Position numbers and translations under genes: made by a program
Assembly: GCA_902500715.1 (NCBI GenBank)
Contig: CABVRO010000017.1
Coordinates: 1-39,850 of the forward strand
Direction: 5' to 3'
Source: an uncultured Nitrospira sp.
GTDB taxonomy: Bacteria > Nitrospirota > Nitrospiria > Nitrospirales > Nitrospiraceae
Length of the DNA: 39,850 nucleotides
In this document: in pieces, positions 18,046 through 24,989 of the stretch
Layout: each line of letters begins with the position of its first letter
Position numbering within the stretch: the first letter of the stretch is position 1
Notes under the pieces: generated by a model
The model's database searches: none
The model's input: the letters and a program-made list of their open reading frames with translations, nothing else
What the model was told of the DNA's origin: nothing

Positions 18046-18597
18046 ATGGCGGAGACGATACAATCGTTGCGGGGTATGGGGTGTGTCGGTATGATGGCGG
18101 GCATTCTTTTCTTGGCCGGCGGGTGGCCTCTGGCGGCGTCGGCGGCAGCAGATGAATTACCCAAAGAAGCCGTATTGCCGGCGGCACTGGCGGGCAAAGC
18201 CGCGCAAGCAGCGCTCGATTTCTGCAAGAAGGACGGCTATCGGGTCAGTGCATCGGTCGTCGATCGCGCAGGGATCTTGCGGGCCATGATGCGGGCCGAC
18301 GGGGCTGGTCCCCATACCGTCGATAGCAGCAGAAAAAAAGCCTATACCGCTGCCAGCTTGCGGCGCGCGACGAGCGACTTGGCCGACATGATTGCCAAGC
18401 AGCCCGCGTTGCAAGCATTGCGAGAGATGAATGAGAGTATTTTGATGGTCGGTGGCGGGTTACCTATCGAAATCGCCGGCGAGGTGGTCGGAGCGATCGG
18501 CGTCGGGGGCGCGCCTGGTACGCATCTGGACGATGCCTGCGCCGAGGCAGGTCTTGATGCAATCGGAGCGGCCTCGAAGATGCCTACGGCGAAATGA
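18046..18597 (+). CDS. Exported GlcG/HbpS-like (DUF336) protein
   Basis: The 183-residue protein is a GlcG/HbpS-type domain, a small alpha/beta fold that binds heme or other cofactors in some members. After a signal peptide (GMMAGILFLAGGWPLAASAA) come the typical segments ALDFCKKDGYRVSASVVDRAGILRAMMRADGAGPHT, SRKKAYTAASLRRAT and the glycine-rich GGGLPIEIAGEVVGAIGVGGAPGTHLDDACAEAGL. ATG 18046 is chosen because GGAGG (18035-18039) sits six bases upstream; frames opening earlier lack a ribosome site. Its stop overlaps the next lipoprotein gene, so the two are coupled. Confidence 0.88.
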   Translation: MAETIQSLRGMGCVGMMAGILFLAGGWPLAASAAADELPKEAVLPAALAGKAAQAALDFCKKDGYRVSASVVDRAGILRAMMRADGAGPHTVDSSRKKAYTAASLRRATSDLADMIAKQPALQALREMNESILMVGGGLPIEIAGEVVGAIGVGGAPGTHLDDACAEAGLDAIGAASKMPTAK

Positions 18598-19058
18598 TGA
18601 AGAGACGAGGGAGAGGACCGGGCTGGGCTCCGGTCGTTCTGGTCCTCCTCTTGTCGGCCTGTAATAGTGATCGCCCTGAGCCGGCAGAGTTCGACCTTCC
18701 CTCGGCCGGGCTTCGGCTGAACCTGACTCGTCTCGCCACGCACCCCTTTCTCTCCCGCTATCGATTGACCCTTCGCATTGAAGGGCCGCGCGGCTGCTCA
18801 GTCACGGCGGAATTGTTTCCCGACACGGGGTATGCCGGGCGGCGGAATGTCTACCAACAGCCGTCGGGCGTCATCACGGTCTTGGGGCAGTACGATGCGC
18901 GGGTGTTCGATCCGGAAACCTGCAGCCTTCGCCTGGTGGAGTTTCAATCGCTGGTCGGTCCGGCCACATTTCTCGGCGCCTTCGCCGTCGATGCCCAGAA
19001 GCGGTGGCGATTTCTAGATGCGTCCGTGCGACCTGAGCAGTCGTTCGAAAAGCATTAG
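18594..19058 (+). CDS. Hypothetical lipoprotein coupled to the GlcG-like gene
   Basis: The 154-residue protein has a lipoprotein signal (APVVLVLLLSAC, lipobox LSAC) and a beta-rich mature domain with two cysteines (RGCSVTAEL and ETCSLRLVEF) that could form a disulfide. The start ATG overlaps the GlcG-like stop (ATGA); a second ATG follows at 18597. No family recognised. The tight coupling suggests that the two exported proteins work together, perhaps in ligand or heme handling, but that is inference. Confidence 0.72.
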   Translation: MMKRRGRGPGWAPVVLVLLLSACNSDRPEPAEFDLPSAGLRLNLTRLATHPFLSRYRLTLRIEGPRGCSVTAELFPDTGYAGRRNVYQQPSGVITVLGQYDARVFDPETCSLRLVEFQSLVGPATFLGAFAVDAQKRWRFLDASVRPEQSFEKH

Positions 19059-19166
19059 CAGGGAGTTGGCCCCGAGTTCGCGCCTCATGCACTCCTGCGA
19101 GTGCGGTCGGTGCCGCTGTGACCGGGGCGCTGTTTCTATCGGCGGAGTGTCTAAGGCGTCGGATCG

Positions 19167-20066
19167 TCAATGCCTTAGCCGGTTTTTGAAGGTCAGCTCG
19201 GCGACGGCAGATTTGTCCAATTCTCCCTTACCATGGTCGATGAGGCGTCGATATTGATCGTAGGTGGCTTTGGAGAGGGGCAGGTCTAAGCCTGCCTGTT
19301 GCGCCAATGCCCAGGCAATCCCCGAGTCTTTTGCCGCGTGGGCGGCTGAGAAATAGCAATCGTGGGCCCGCTGTTGCATGTCCTCACCGTCGGTTTCGAG
19401 CACGCGGGAGTTGGCGCCGGTTTGAGAAAAGACTTCGCGAAGCATCGTGAGGTCCAGGCCGAGCGCCGCCCCCAATCCCAGACCTTCGGCCAGGGCAGCG
19501 GTGTTGGCATTCATCACCATATTCACCAGGGCCTTGACCTTGGCGGCTTCGCCCGCAGGTCCGATATACCGCAGGTGTGCGCTCAGATCCTGCAAAAGCG
19601 GCTTCGCCCGTTCGAACACCTCGGGTCGTCCGCCGCACATCAAGTAGAGGGTGCCCTGGCGTGCTTGTGTGATGCTGCTCGCCATGCAGGCTTCGAGGCT
19701 TCGGCCGCCCTGTTGCTCGACTAAGGTATGGACTTCGCTTTGGATCTCGGGGGAGAGGGTGGCGCAATTGATGAAGAGACGATTGGCGGCATGACGGAGA
19801 AGACTGTCCGCTCCGGCCGGTGAATAGATTTGGCGCATAGCGGCATCGTCCGACACTACTGTCAGCACCGTATCGGCTAACTCAGCCACACGCGCTGGAG
19901 TCGTGACCGCCGAGCACACGAGTTCCTTCGCGAGCGCCTCGGTGCGTTTCGTGTCGGTGTCATAGACCGCGACGATCGGATAGTGGAGGTCGTGGAGCCG
20001 CCGGGCCATGTTCGCCCCCATTCGCCCTATTCCCACGATGCCGATTCGAAATTCCGACTGTGCCAT
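19167..20066 (-). CDS. NAD(P)-dependent 3-hydroxyisobutyrate dehydrogenase-family oxidoreductase
   Basis: This 299-residue protein belongs to the beta-hydroxyacid dehydrogenase family (6-phosphogluconate / 3-hydroxyisobutyrate / glyoxylate reductase types). It has the N-terminal Rossmann motif GIVGIGRMGANMA, a hydrophobic domain-linking helix (KALVNMVMNANTAALAEGLGLGAALGLD), and the catalytic-lysine region AAHAAKDSGIAWALA. The DNA shows AGGAGG six bases before ATG 20066. Substrate is unclear; glyoxylate/succinic semialdehyde reductase is one possibility. It is convergent with the lipoprotein gene upstream on plus. Confidence 0.87.
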   Translation of the reverse strand: MAQSEFRIGIVGIGRMGANMARRLHDLHYPIVAVYDTDTKRTEALAKELVCSAVTTPARVAELADTVLTVVSDDAAMRQIYSPAGADSLLRHAANRLFINCATLSPEIQSEVHTLVEQQGGRSLEACMASSITQARQGTLYLMCGGRPEVFERAKPLLQDLSAHLRYIGPAGEAAKVKALVNMVMNANTAALAEGLGLGAALGLDLTMLREVFSQTGANSRVLETDGEDMQQRAHDCYFSAAHAAKDSGIAWALAQQAGLDLPLSKATYDQYRRLIDHGKGELDKSAVAELTFKNRLRH

Positions 20067-20206
20067 CCGCAACCTCCTGGAAACATGCTACTCTGCCGGG
20101 CGCGGAAGTGTACCACAGTCGCTACGGATGCAGGTATCCACGCGTCCGGTTCTGTCAGGTGAGTGCGTCCATTCAAAAGAGCGACAAGAATCACGGGGAG
20201 TCCGGT

Positions 20207-20491
20207 ATGCAACAGGCGATTATCGGGTATCACCAGGACGACGAAGGCCATTGGGTGGCCGACCTTCGCTGCGGTCATGGCCAACATGTGCGGCATCAGC
20301 CGCCCATGACGAGTCGTCCGTGGATATTGACCGAGGAGGGGCGGCGAACGTTCCTCGGAACCGAGTTGAACTGTAAAAAGTGTGAAGAGGGGGTGACGGG
20401 TTTGACTCTACCGGGGCCCAGTCTTGAAGGCCCCGGTAGACTGATACGGGGGATGACACGCCTGGTCAGGACTGATGGAGAGACGCGCTGA
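20207..20491 (+). CDS. DUF3565 domain protein
   Basis: The 94-residue protein matches DUF3565 from its first residue: QQAIIGYHQDDEGHWVADL, RCGHGQHVRHQPP, RPWILTEEGRRTFLGTELNCKKCEEG. Cys and His residues in CGHGQHVRH and CKKC may bind a metal, a guess from spacing. It starts at ATG 20207 with GGGGAG about ten bases upstream. Typical members end soon after the CKKC; this one has about 30 extra residues, and the DNA for that tail contains a perfect 12-bp inverted repeat (20407-20440). Function unknown. Confidence 0.85.
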   Translation: MQQAIIGYHQDDEGHWVADLRCGHGQHVRHQPPMTSRPWILTEEGRRTFLGTELNCKKCEEGVTGLTLPGPSLEGPGRLIRGMTRLVRTDGETR

Positions 20492-20510
20492 GTACGATCT
20501 CTAGACGGAG

Positions 20511-21344
20511 CTAGGCCCAGATCCAATCGAAGAGGGACGTGAACCAGCCCGTCACACTTGCGAACCAGGAGTCGTCCTGGGGGGCTGCTGCGGTCGCGGG
20601 TCGCGAGATTGGTGGCGTAGCGGGTGCCTGCGCGGCCTTCGCAGGAGTACTGGGTGAAGCCGGGGCTGCGACGACCGGTGCAGGCTGAGGCGCCGCCGGT
20701 GTCGTGGCGGCACTGGCGGCAGGTGGCGTCGACGGCTGCGATGCGGTTGGCGCAGGGGCTGCGGGGGGCGGCGTGGACGTGGAACCAACCTGTGGCGTTT
20801 GCGGGGTGATCACGGCGATCATGTGCGGCTCCTGCGGGCTTCCGTCCACTGTGGTCACACGGGCCTCCGGGCCGGAGTGTGATGTCGCCATCGTGCGTTC
20901 GTGTTGGGCCGTGAGCGCTTCCAGCCGTTTCTCGATCCGTTTGGTCTCGCTGATTTCCTTCAACATGGCCTGATGCCGGGCGCGCAACGCGGCGATGTTG
21001 TATTCGAGCGCCGCGAGTTTGGCCTGGTTGCTCTTGTGGAGCTGTTCGTACGCGAGCTGGATCTTTTTCAATTCGCCCTTGAGAGCGGCAAGAGAGCGCT
21101 CTTCACGCTGATTGGCGAGGTGCGTCTCTTCTCGTTGTTGTTCGAGGCTTTGAATGTCCGCCTGCGTCTGGGCGAGTTCAGCGGCCCGCGTTTTGACCTC
21201 GTGCTTGGCTGTCTCATAGGTGTGTTGTGAAACACAGCCCCCTAGCATCAAGGCCGCGAATCCAAGCATCCAGCAACGTGCGAGGGGTCGGATGTTGCGG
21301 GGAGACGCGGTCGCGAGTATCGGGCGTGGAGTGATTGCTTGCAT
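20511..21344 (-). CDS. Coiled-coil lipoprotein with Ala/Pro-rich tail
   Basis: The 277-residue protein has an N-terminal signal with lipobox LGGC (about residue 37). A long heptad-rich coiled coil (about 45-150, rich in Gln/Glu/Leu/Lys) follows, then a low-complexity Ala/Pro/Thr/Ser segment (about 180-260) and a short aromatic C-terminus (SWFASVTGWFTSLFDWIWA). This layout suits an outer-membrane-anchored spacer crossing the periplasm. A strong ribosome site (GGAGGAAGG) precedes ATG 21344. It ends 19 bp from the convergent DUF3565 gene. No family recognised. Confidence 0.82.
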   Translation of the reverse strand: MQAITPRPILATASPRNIRPLARCWMLGFAALMLGGCVSQHTYETAKHEVKTRAAELAQTQADIQSLEQQREETHLANQREERSLAALKGELKKIQLAYEQLHKSNQAKLAALEYNIAALRARHQAMLKEISETKRIEKRLEALTAQHERTMATSHSGPEARVTTVDGSPQEPHMIAVITPQTPQVGSTSTPPPAAPAPTASQPSTPPAASAATTPAAPQPAPVVAAPASPSTPAKAAQAPATPPISRPATAAAPQDDSWFASVTGWFTSLFDWIWA

Positions 21345-21535
21345 GGGACCTTCCTCCCGGGTACGTACGGTGTCAGTCGTTGCGAACGGTGATCCGCCTG
21401 CGCGGAGCCGCTGTGCCTGAGGTTAATTTTTCAGAAAAATGGACAAACGGCAAAATATTTCGGGAAACCTGCAGTGCATTGCCGGAGTTGAGAATCAGTG
21501 AGGAAAGAGGTTGCGTGAGGAGGTCCGGATCTGTG

Positions 21536-22657
21536 CTACTGGACGGTGATGCGTTCTGCGGGACATGGGATCTGCATATCGAGTCCGCTTTCAGACCAGG
21601 GCTGGAGACGCGGGCCGCTATATCGATAGCCCCCGGTGACCGGGTCGGTTGAGAGGAGGAGCGGTGTGTCCAGATCCAGCACATCGAAGCCGCCGAGGCC
21701 CAGCACGAGACTGAATGAGCAGCCCATGGCGATACGGGTTTCCAGCATGCCGCCGACCATGAGACGCAGGCCGGCGGAGCGGGTGAAGGCGGCGATTCGC
21801 CACGCGTCTATCACGCCGGTTTTCATGATCTTGATGTTGATATAGTCGGCGGCCTGCATCCGGACGACCTCGCGCGCGTCGTCCAGGGACCGGACCGACT
21901 CATCAGCCGCGACGGGAATGCCCGTCAGGTGCCGAATCGCCTGTAGTCCTTCGAGATCATCGCGCACGACCGGTTGCTCGAGCAAGACCAGCCGCCCGCC
22001 GAACTGCTTCACCCCATGGACAAAGCGGAGACAGTCCTCACGGGAGAATCCCTGATTCCCGTCGCCGATAAATCCGATCTCGGGGAGCGCGTTGTGCACG
22101 GCCTGTAATCGGCGAATGTCCTGTTCCACATCCGTCCCGACTTTCATCTTAAAGAGGCGGAATCCCCTGGCGTACCAGCCACGTGCGAGTTCCAGCGTCT
22201 TTTCCGGACTGCAGATCGGGATGGTGATGTCGGTTTCCCGCTCGCGGACGTCCGCGGCTCCCCACAGTTGCCAGAGCGGGATGCGCCGTGATCGACAATA
22301 GGCATCGAGCATCGCGGTTTCCAAGCCGCAACGAGCGGCAGGGTGGAGTGGGGCCTGTTCGTTGAGCCGGCCTGCCAGGGACTCGTAGCCCCCGACCGAT
22401 TGGCCGACCATAGTCTTCGCCAGGTCCGTGGCTGCGGCGAAGCAGGTTCCCCGATCTTCGCCTCCGACCTCCGGAAATGGTGCGGCTTCTCCCACACCCT
22501 GAGTTCCGTCCCGCAAGGTCACTCGCATGAAGAGGTTTTGCGCCGTCACCCGTGCGCCCGTGGCAACGACGAACGGATCGGTGATCGGAATATCGACCGG
22601 CCAGATTTCAACGCGCTGTATGATGGGTGCGTTCACCGGAGTATTGTGTTCGCTCAT
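21536..22657 (-). CDS. Dipeptide epimerase (enolase superfamily)
   Basis: The 373-residue protein is a muconate-lactonizing/mandelate-racemase-type enolase. The barrel carries K170-x-K172 (FKMKVG), metal ligands Asp199 (GDGNQGF), Glu227 (LLEQPV) and Asp252 (AADESV), the second base Lys276 (NIKIMKTG), and a late DVLDLDTPLLL. The KxK motif and the DxD near the end fit L-Ala-D/L-Glu-type dipeptide epimerases, which recycle peptidoglycan or other dipeptides. ATG 22657 overlaps the stop of the molybdoenzyme gene (ATGA), so I reject the longer frame to 22843. Exact dipeptide specificity is not readable. Confidence 0.88.
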   Translation of the reverse strand: MSEHNTPVNAPIIQRVEIWPVDIPITDPFVVATGARVTAQNLFMRVTLRDGTQGVGEAAPFPEVGGEDRGTCFAAATDLAKTMVGQSVGGYESLAGRLNEQAPLHPAARCGLETAMLDAYCRSRRIPLWQLWGAADVRERETDITIPICSPEKTLELARGWYARGFRLFKMKVGTDVEQDIRRLQAVHNALPEIGFIGDGNQGFSREDCLRFVHGVKQFGGRLVLLEQPVVRDDLEGLQAIRHLTGIPVAADESVRSLDDAREVVRMQAADYINIKIMKTGVIDAWRIAAFTRSAGLRLMVGGMLETRIAMGCSFSLVLGLGGFDVLDLDTPLLLSTDPVTGGYRYSGPRLQPWSESGLDMQIPCPAERITVQ

Positions 22658-23298
22658 CCGTACCGGTCGTTTTTCCAGGGGAGGGCGCTGTTCGAATAGC
22701 CCCGGACTTCCCAGAACCCCTTCTCGTCGTGGTCGGAGAAGGTGATTTCCTTGATCCACTTGGCGCCTTTCCAGGCATACCGTTTCGGGATGATCATGCG
22801 AACCGGGCCGCCGTGTTCTCTGGTGAGCGGCCGGCCGTTCCACTTGTACGTCAGGAGCACGTCGTCGTCCTGACAGGCGATGAGCGGTACATTCGTGGTG
22901 TAGTCGTCGTAGGATTTATAGAGGACGAATTTGGCCGACGGGAGCGGCTGGACGACGGCCATCAGCTGTTTGAAACTGACGCCTTCCCATTCATTGTCAT
23001 AACGACTCCAGGACGTTACGCAATGGAAGTCCGACACATCCTTGAATTGCGGTTGTGCAAGGAAGTCCGTCCAGGTCCAGGTGACGGGGATCGTGACTGC
23101 ACCTCCGATCGTCAACGTCCATTCTGAGATGGGAATATCCGGCTTTTGGCCCAGGTCGAGCACCGGCCAGGTTTCCACGAGGTGTTGGCCAGGGGGGAGC
23201 CGATCATCTCCTTCGTAAAAGACTTCACGTTCTTCCCCGCCGCGTCGGGCCTTAGCCCAGTTTTCTTTGGTCTTGATCAAACGGTCATTCTGATCCAT
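22654..23298 (-). CDS. Sulfite-oxidase-type molybdopterin oxidoreductase
   Basis: The 214-residue protein has the fold of the oxidoreductase molybdopterin-binding domain. The key Cys93 in DFHCVTSWSR should ligate molybdenum, and WEGVSFKQLM, LLTYKWNGRPLTREHGGPVRMIIP and the final KWIKEITFSDHDEKGFWEVRGYS are typical. There is no Tat signal, heme domain or dimerisation domain, so it is a minimal cytoplasmic member, unlike YedY/MsrP. ATG 23298 has GAGGAGG seven bases upstream. It overlaps the dipeptide epimerase by four bases. Physiological substrate unknown. Confidence 0.88.
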   Translation of the reverse strand: MDQNDRLIKTKENWAKARRGGEEREVFYEGDDRLPPGQHLVETWPVLDLGQKPDIPISEWTLTIGGAVTIPVTWTWTDFLAQPQFKDVSDFHCVTSWSRYDNEWEGVSFKQLMAVVQPLPSAKFVLYKSYDDYTTNVPLIACQDDDVLLTYKWNGRPLTREHGGPVRMIIPKRYAWKGAKWIKEITFSDHDEKGFWEVRGYSNSALPWKNDRYG

Positions 23299-23561
23299 AC
23301 CCAGCCTCCTCAAGACAGAGTAGGACAAGAGGCTAGGATCTTACAAGGCCGGTGTTGGGGATCGGCTGGCGCGGGTGCTTCGTGCGCTGTTTGCCAGAAA
23401 ATGAAGAAGGAGAGATGAAGAAGCTCACTATTGTCGGGGAGTTGAACATGCGGACTGAGCGCGAAGAGGCGGATGGTCGGGAGAGAGTGATTCGAGTGAT
23501 CGGACGGCGTAGGTAGCCCCCGGCCTGCAGATAGCCTGGCCGTTGGTTTTCTTCACGAGGA
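23299..23561. other. Intergenic region upstream of the molybdoenzyme gene
   Basis: This 263-bp gap should contain the promoter of the molybdoenzyme-epimerase pair. I found no strong -35/-10 pair. A 33-codon plus-strand frame at 23415-23516 has an AAGGAG only two bases before its ATG and no recognisable product, so I do not call it. Confidence 0.4.
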
Positions 23562-23711
23562 TCAGACGTGGAGTCTGGTCTCTCGTTCGGACCAACGCTG
23601 CGGACGCATCAACGTGCCCAAGGCCGCGATGGCGCAGATGGTCGCCAGAAGAAGGAAGCTTGCGAAGAGGAAAAATCCACTTTTCATGTCGTGCACCGAG
23701 AGCGGTCCCAT
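23562..23711 (-). CDS. Single-span membrane miniprotein (49 aa)
   Basis: A 49-codon frame begins at ATG 23711 with GGGGGTG about five bases upstream and ends in TGA. The protein has a short polar N-terminus (MGPLSVHDMKSG), one strong hydrophobic helix (FFLFASFLLLATICAIAALGTLM, about 13-35) and a charged tail (RPQRWSERETRLHV). That is a typical single-pass bacterial miniprotein, probably N-out/C-in by the positive-inside rule. A TATAAT (23742-23737) lies 26 bases upstream. No family recognised; small subunits of oxidases or transporters look similar. Confidence 0.6.
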   Translation of the reverse strand: MGPLSVHDMKSGFFLFASFLLLATICAIAALGTLMRPQRWSERETRLHV

Positions 23712-23736
23712 GACGTCACCCCCATACAATGATCTA

Positions 23737-23757
23737 ATTATACCACTTCACTCCGCG
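23737..23757 (-). promoter_or_regulatory. Candidate promoter for the 49-aa gene
   Basis: On the minus strand a consensus -10 TATAAT occupies 23742-23737. TTGGCA lies 15 bases upstream of it, close to a -35 but with short spacing. It overlaps the stop codon of the upstream 71-residue gene. Confidence 0.4.
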
Positions 23758-23963
23758 TGCCAACCGCATCCGCAACGCCATGATTCTTCAGGTGATTTTT
23801 TTCTCAGGCGCGAGGAGCAGTGAGGGCAGGGGCGCATCCACACATGTGAAGTCGTCTCATAGACGGGGTGTGAGTTCTGGGACTGCTGTGAAACCGAGTA
23901 TGTTGTCAGCATAGCCGAGTCCAAGAGTTCAACCAGCGCATGCGTCTCAGACATTACCTCCAC
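23748..23963 (-). CDS. Small protein with C-terminal Cys ribbon (71 aa)
   Basis: The 71-residue frame (GTG 23963; ATG 23954 possible) has an N-terminal helix-prone region and a C-terminal RPCPHCSSRLRKKSPEES followed by WRCGCGWHAE. The CxxC...CxC pattern (Cys46, 49, 64, 66) looks like a one-zinc ribbon. AGGG lies five bases before the GTG and GGAGG just before the ATG. It is directly upstream of the 49-residue gene on the same strand. Possible role is nucleic-acid or protein binding. The short length and uncertain start keep confidence moderate. Confidence 0.5.
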   Translation of the reverse strand: MEVMSETHALVELLDSAMLTTYSVSQQSQNSHPVYETTSHVWMRPCPHCSSRLRKKSPEESWRCGCGWHAE

Positions 23964-24196
23964 TGATACCCTATCTTCAAGAGTTCTTTCGGAGGGATAA
24001 ACGGGTACTTGCTGGACACCGGCCGTCGATGAGAGCGGTGAGGCGTCGGCAATCTATTTTGCCGGGCTATCCGTATACAGCTCTGTGGTGACAAGCAGGC
24101 AAGTCTCTTTGTAAGGTCGGTCACATTCTTTCGACTGAACGGGGTGTATGGTCTGTTCAGGTGAGCGAACGATTGACACATGAGCGAGGAGACACC

Positions 24197-24934
24197 ATGA
24201 TGCCAATTCAGAGCACAATGACCACATCTGTAGAATCGTCCACAGCGCCGAAAAATGCGGGCCGCAGCAAAGTATTGTTGGGGCTTTCAGTCGCTCTCGG
24301 GATCGCCGCATTCTTCTATTTCGATCTCGGCCGTTACTTGTCTCTCGATGGACTCAAATCCAACCGGGATCATCTGCTCGCGTTCACGGAAGCCAACTAC
24401 ACAACGGCGGTGGTCATGTTTGTCGTCGCCTACTGTGCGGTCGTCGGGCTCTCGTTGCCAGGCGGGGCGATCATGACCCTGGCAGGCGGGTTTCTCTTCG
24501 GCAGTGTGCTGGGGACGCTGTATGTGAATGTCGGCGCCACCGTGGGAGCGACACTGGCGTTTCTGGTCGCACGGTATCTTCTGAGAGACTGGGTCGAACA
24601 GAAATTCGGCAATCGCTTAGGTCCTATTCAAGAGGGGTTTACCAAAAACGCGTTCAGTTATCTCATAACCCTACGTCTGATTCCGTTGTTTCCGTTTTTT
24701 CTGGTCAATATGGTATCGGGATTGACCAGGGTCAGCGTCGGGACTTACATGGCGGCGACCTCAATGGGCATCGTCCCCGGTAGTTTCGTTTTTGCCTATG
24801 CAGGCCGCCAACTCGGTACGATCAATTCGCTCAAGGAGATCGCCTCGCCCAATGTGTTGATGGCGTTTACGCTGCTGGGACTCCTGGCGTTGGTGCCCAT
24901 CCTCTATAAGAAATTCTCCGGTAAGCCGGCCTGA
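24197..24934 (+). CDS. TVP38/TMEM64-family membrane protein
   Basis: This 245-residue inner-membrane protein of the VTT/DedA superfamily has about six hydrophobic segments. Diagnostic sequences are GLSLPGGAIMTLAGGFLFGSVLGTLYVNVGATVGATLAFLVARYLLRD, then a re-entrant LRLIPLFPFFLVNMVSGLTRVSVGTY and GIVPGSFVFAYAGRQLG. Relatives are implicated in lipid scrambling or membrane stress. ATG 24197 has GAGGAG seven bases upstream, so the earlier GTG at 24161 is rejected. The MerA-like flavoprotein gene follows after 55 bp. That pairing, and fused versions of it, is common in bacteria, so the two likely act together. Confidence 0.9.
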   Translation: MMPIQSTMTTSVESSTAPKNAGRSKVLLGLSVALGIAAFFYFDLGRYLSLDGLKSNRDHLLAFTEANYTTAVVMFVVAYCAVVGLSLPGGAIMTLAGGFLFGSVLGTLYVNVGATVGATLAFLVARYLLRDWVEQKFGNRLGPIQEGFTKNAFSYLITLRLIPLFPFFLVNMVSGLTRVSVGTYMAATSMGIVPGSFVFAYAGRQLGTINSLKEIASPNVLMAFTLLGLLALVPILYKKFSGKPA

Positions 24935-24989
24935 AGAGCACGATGGTTCCTGACGGAGATCGACGCCCACAGATGGAAAGGCGACGACC

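Noticed and set aside
23415..23516. 33-codon plus-strand frame after AAGGAG
   Set aside because: The Shine-Dalgarno is only two bases from the ATG, and the product is short and charged with no support.
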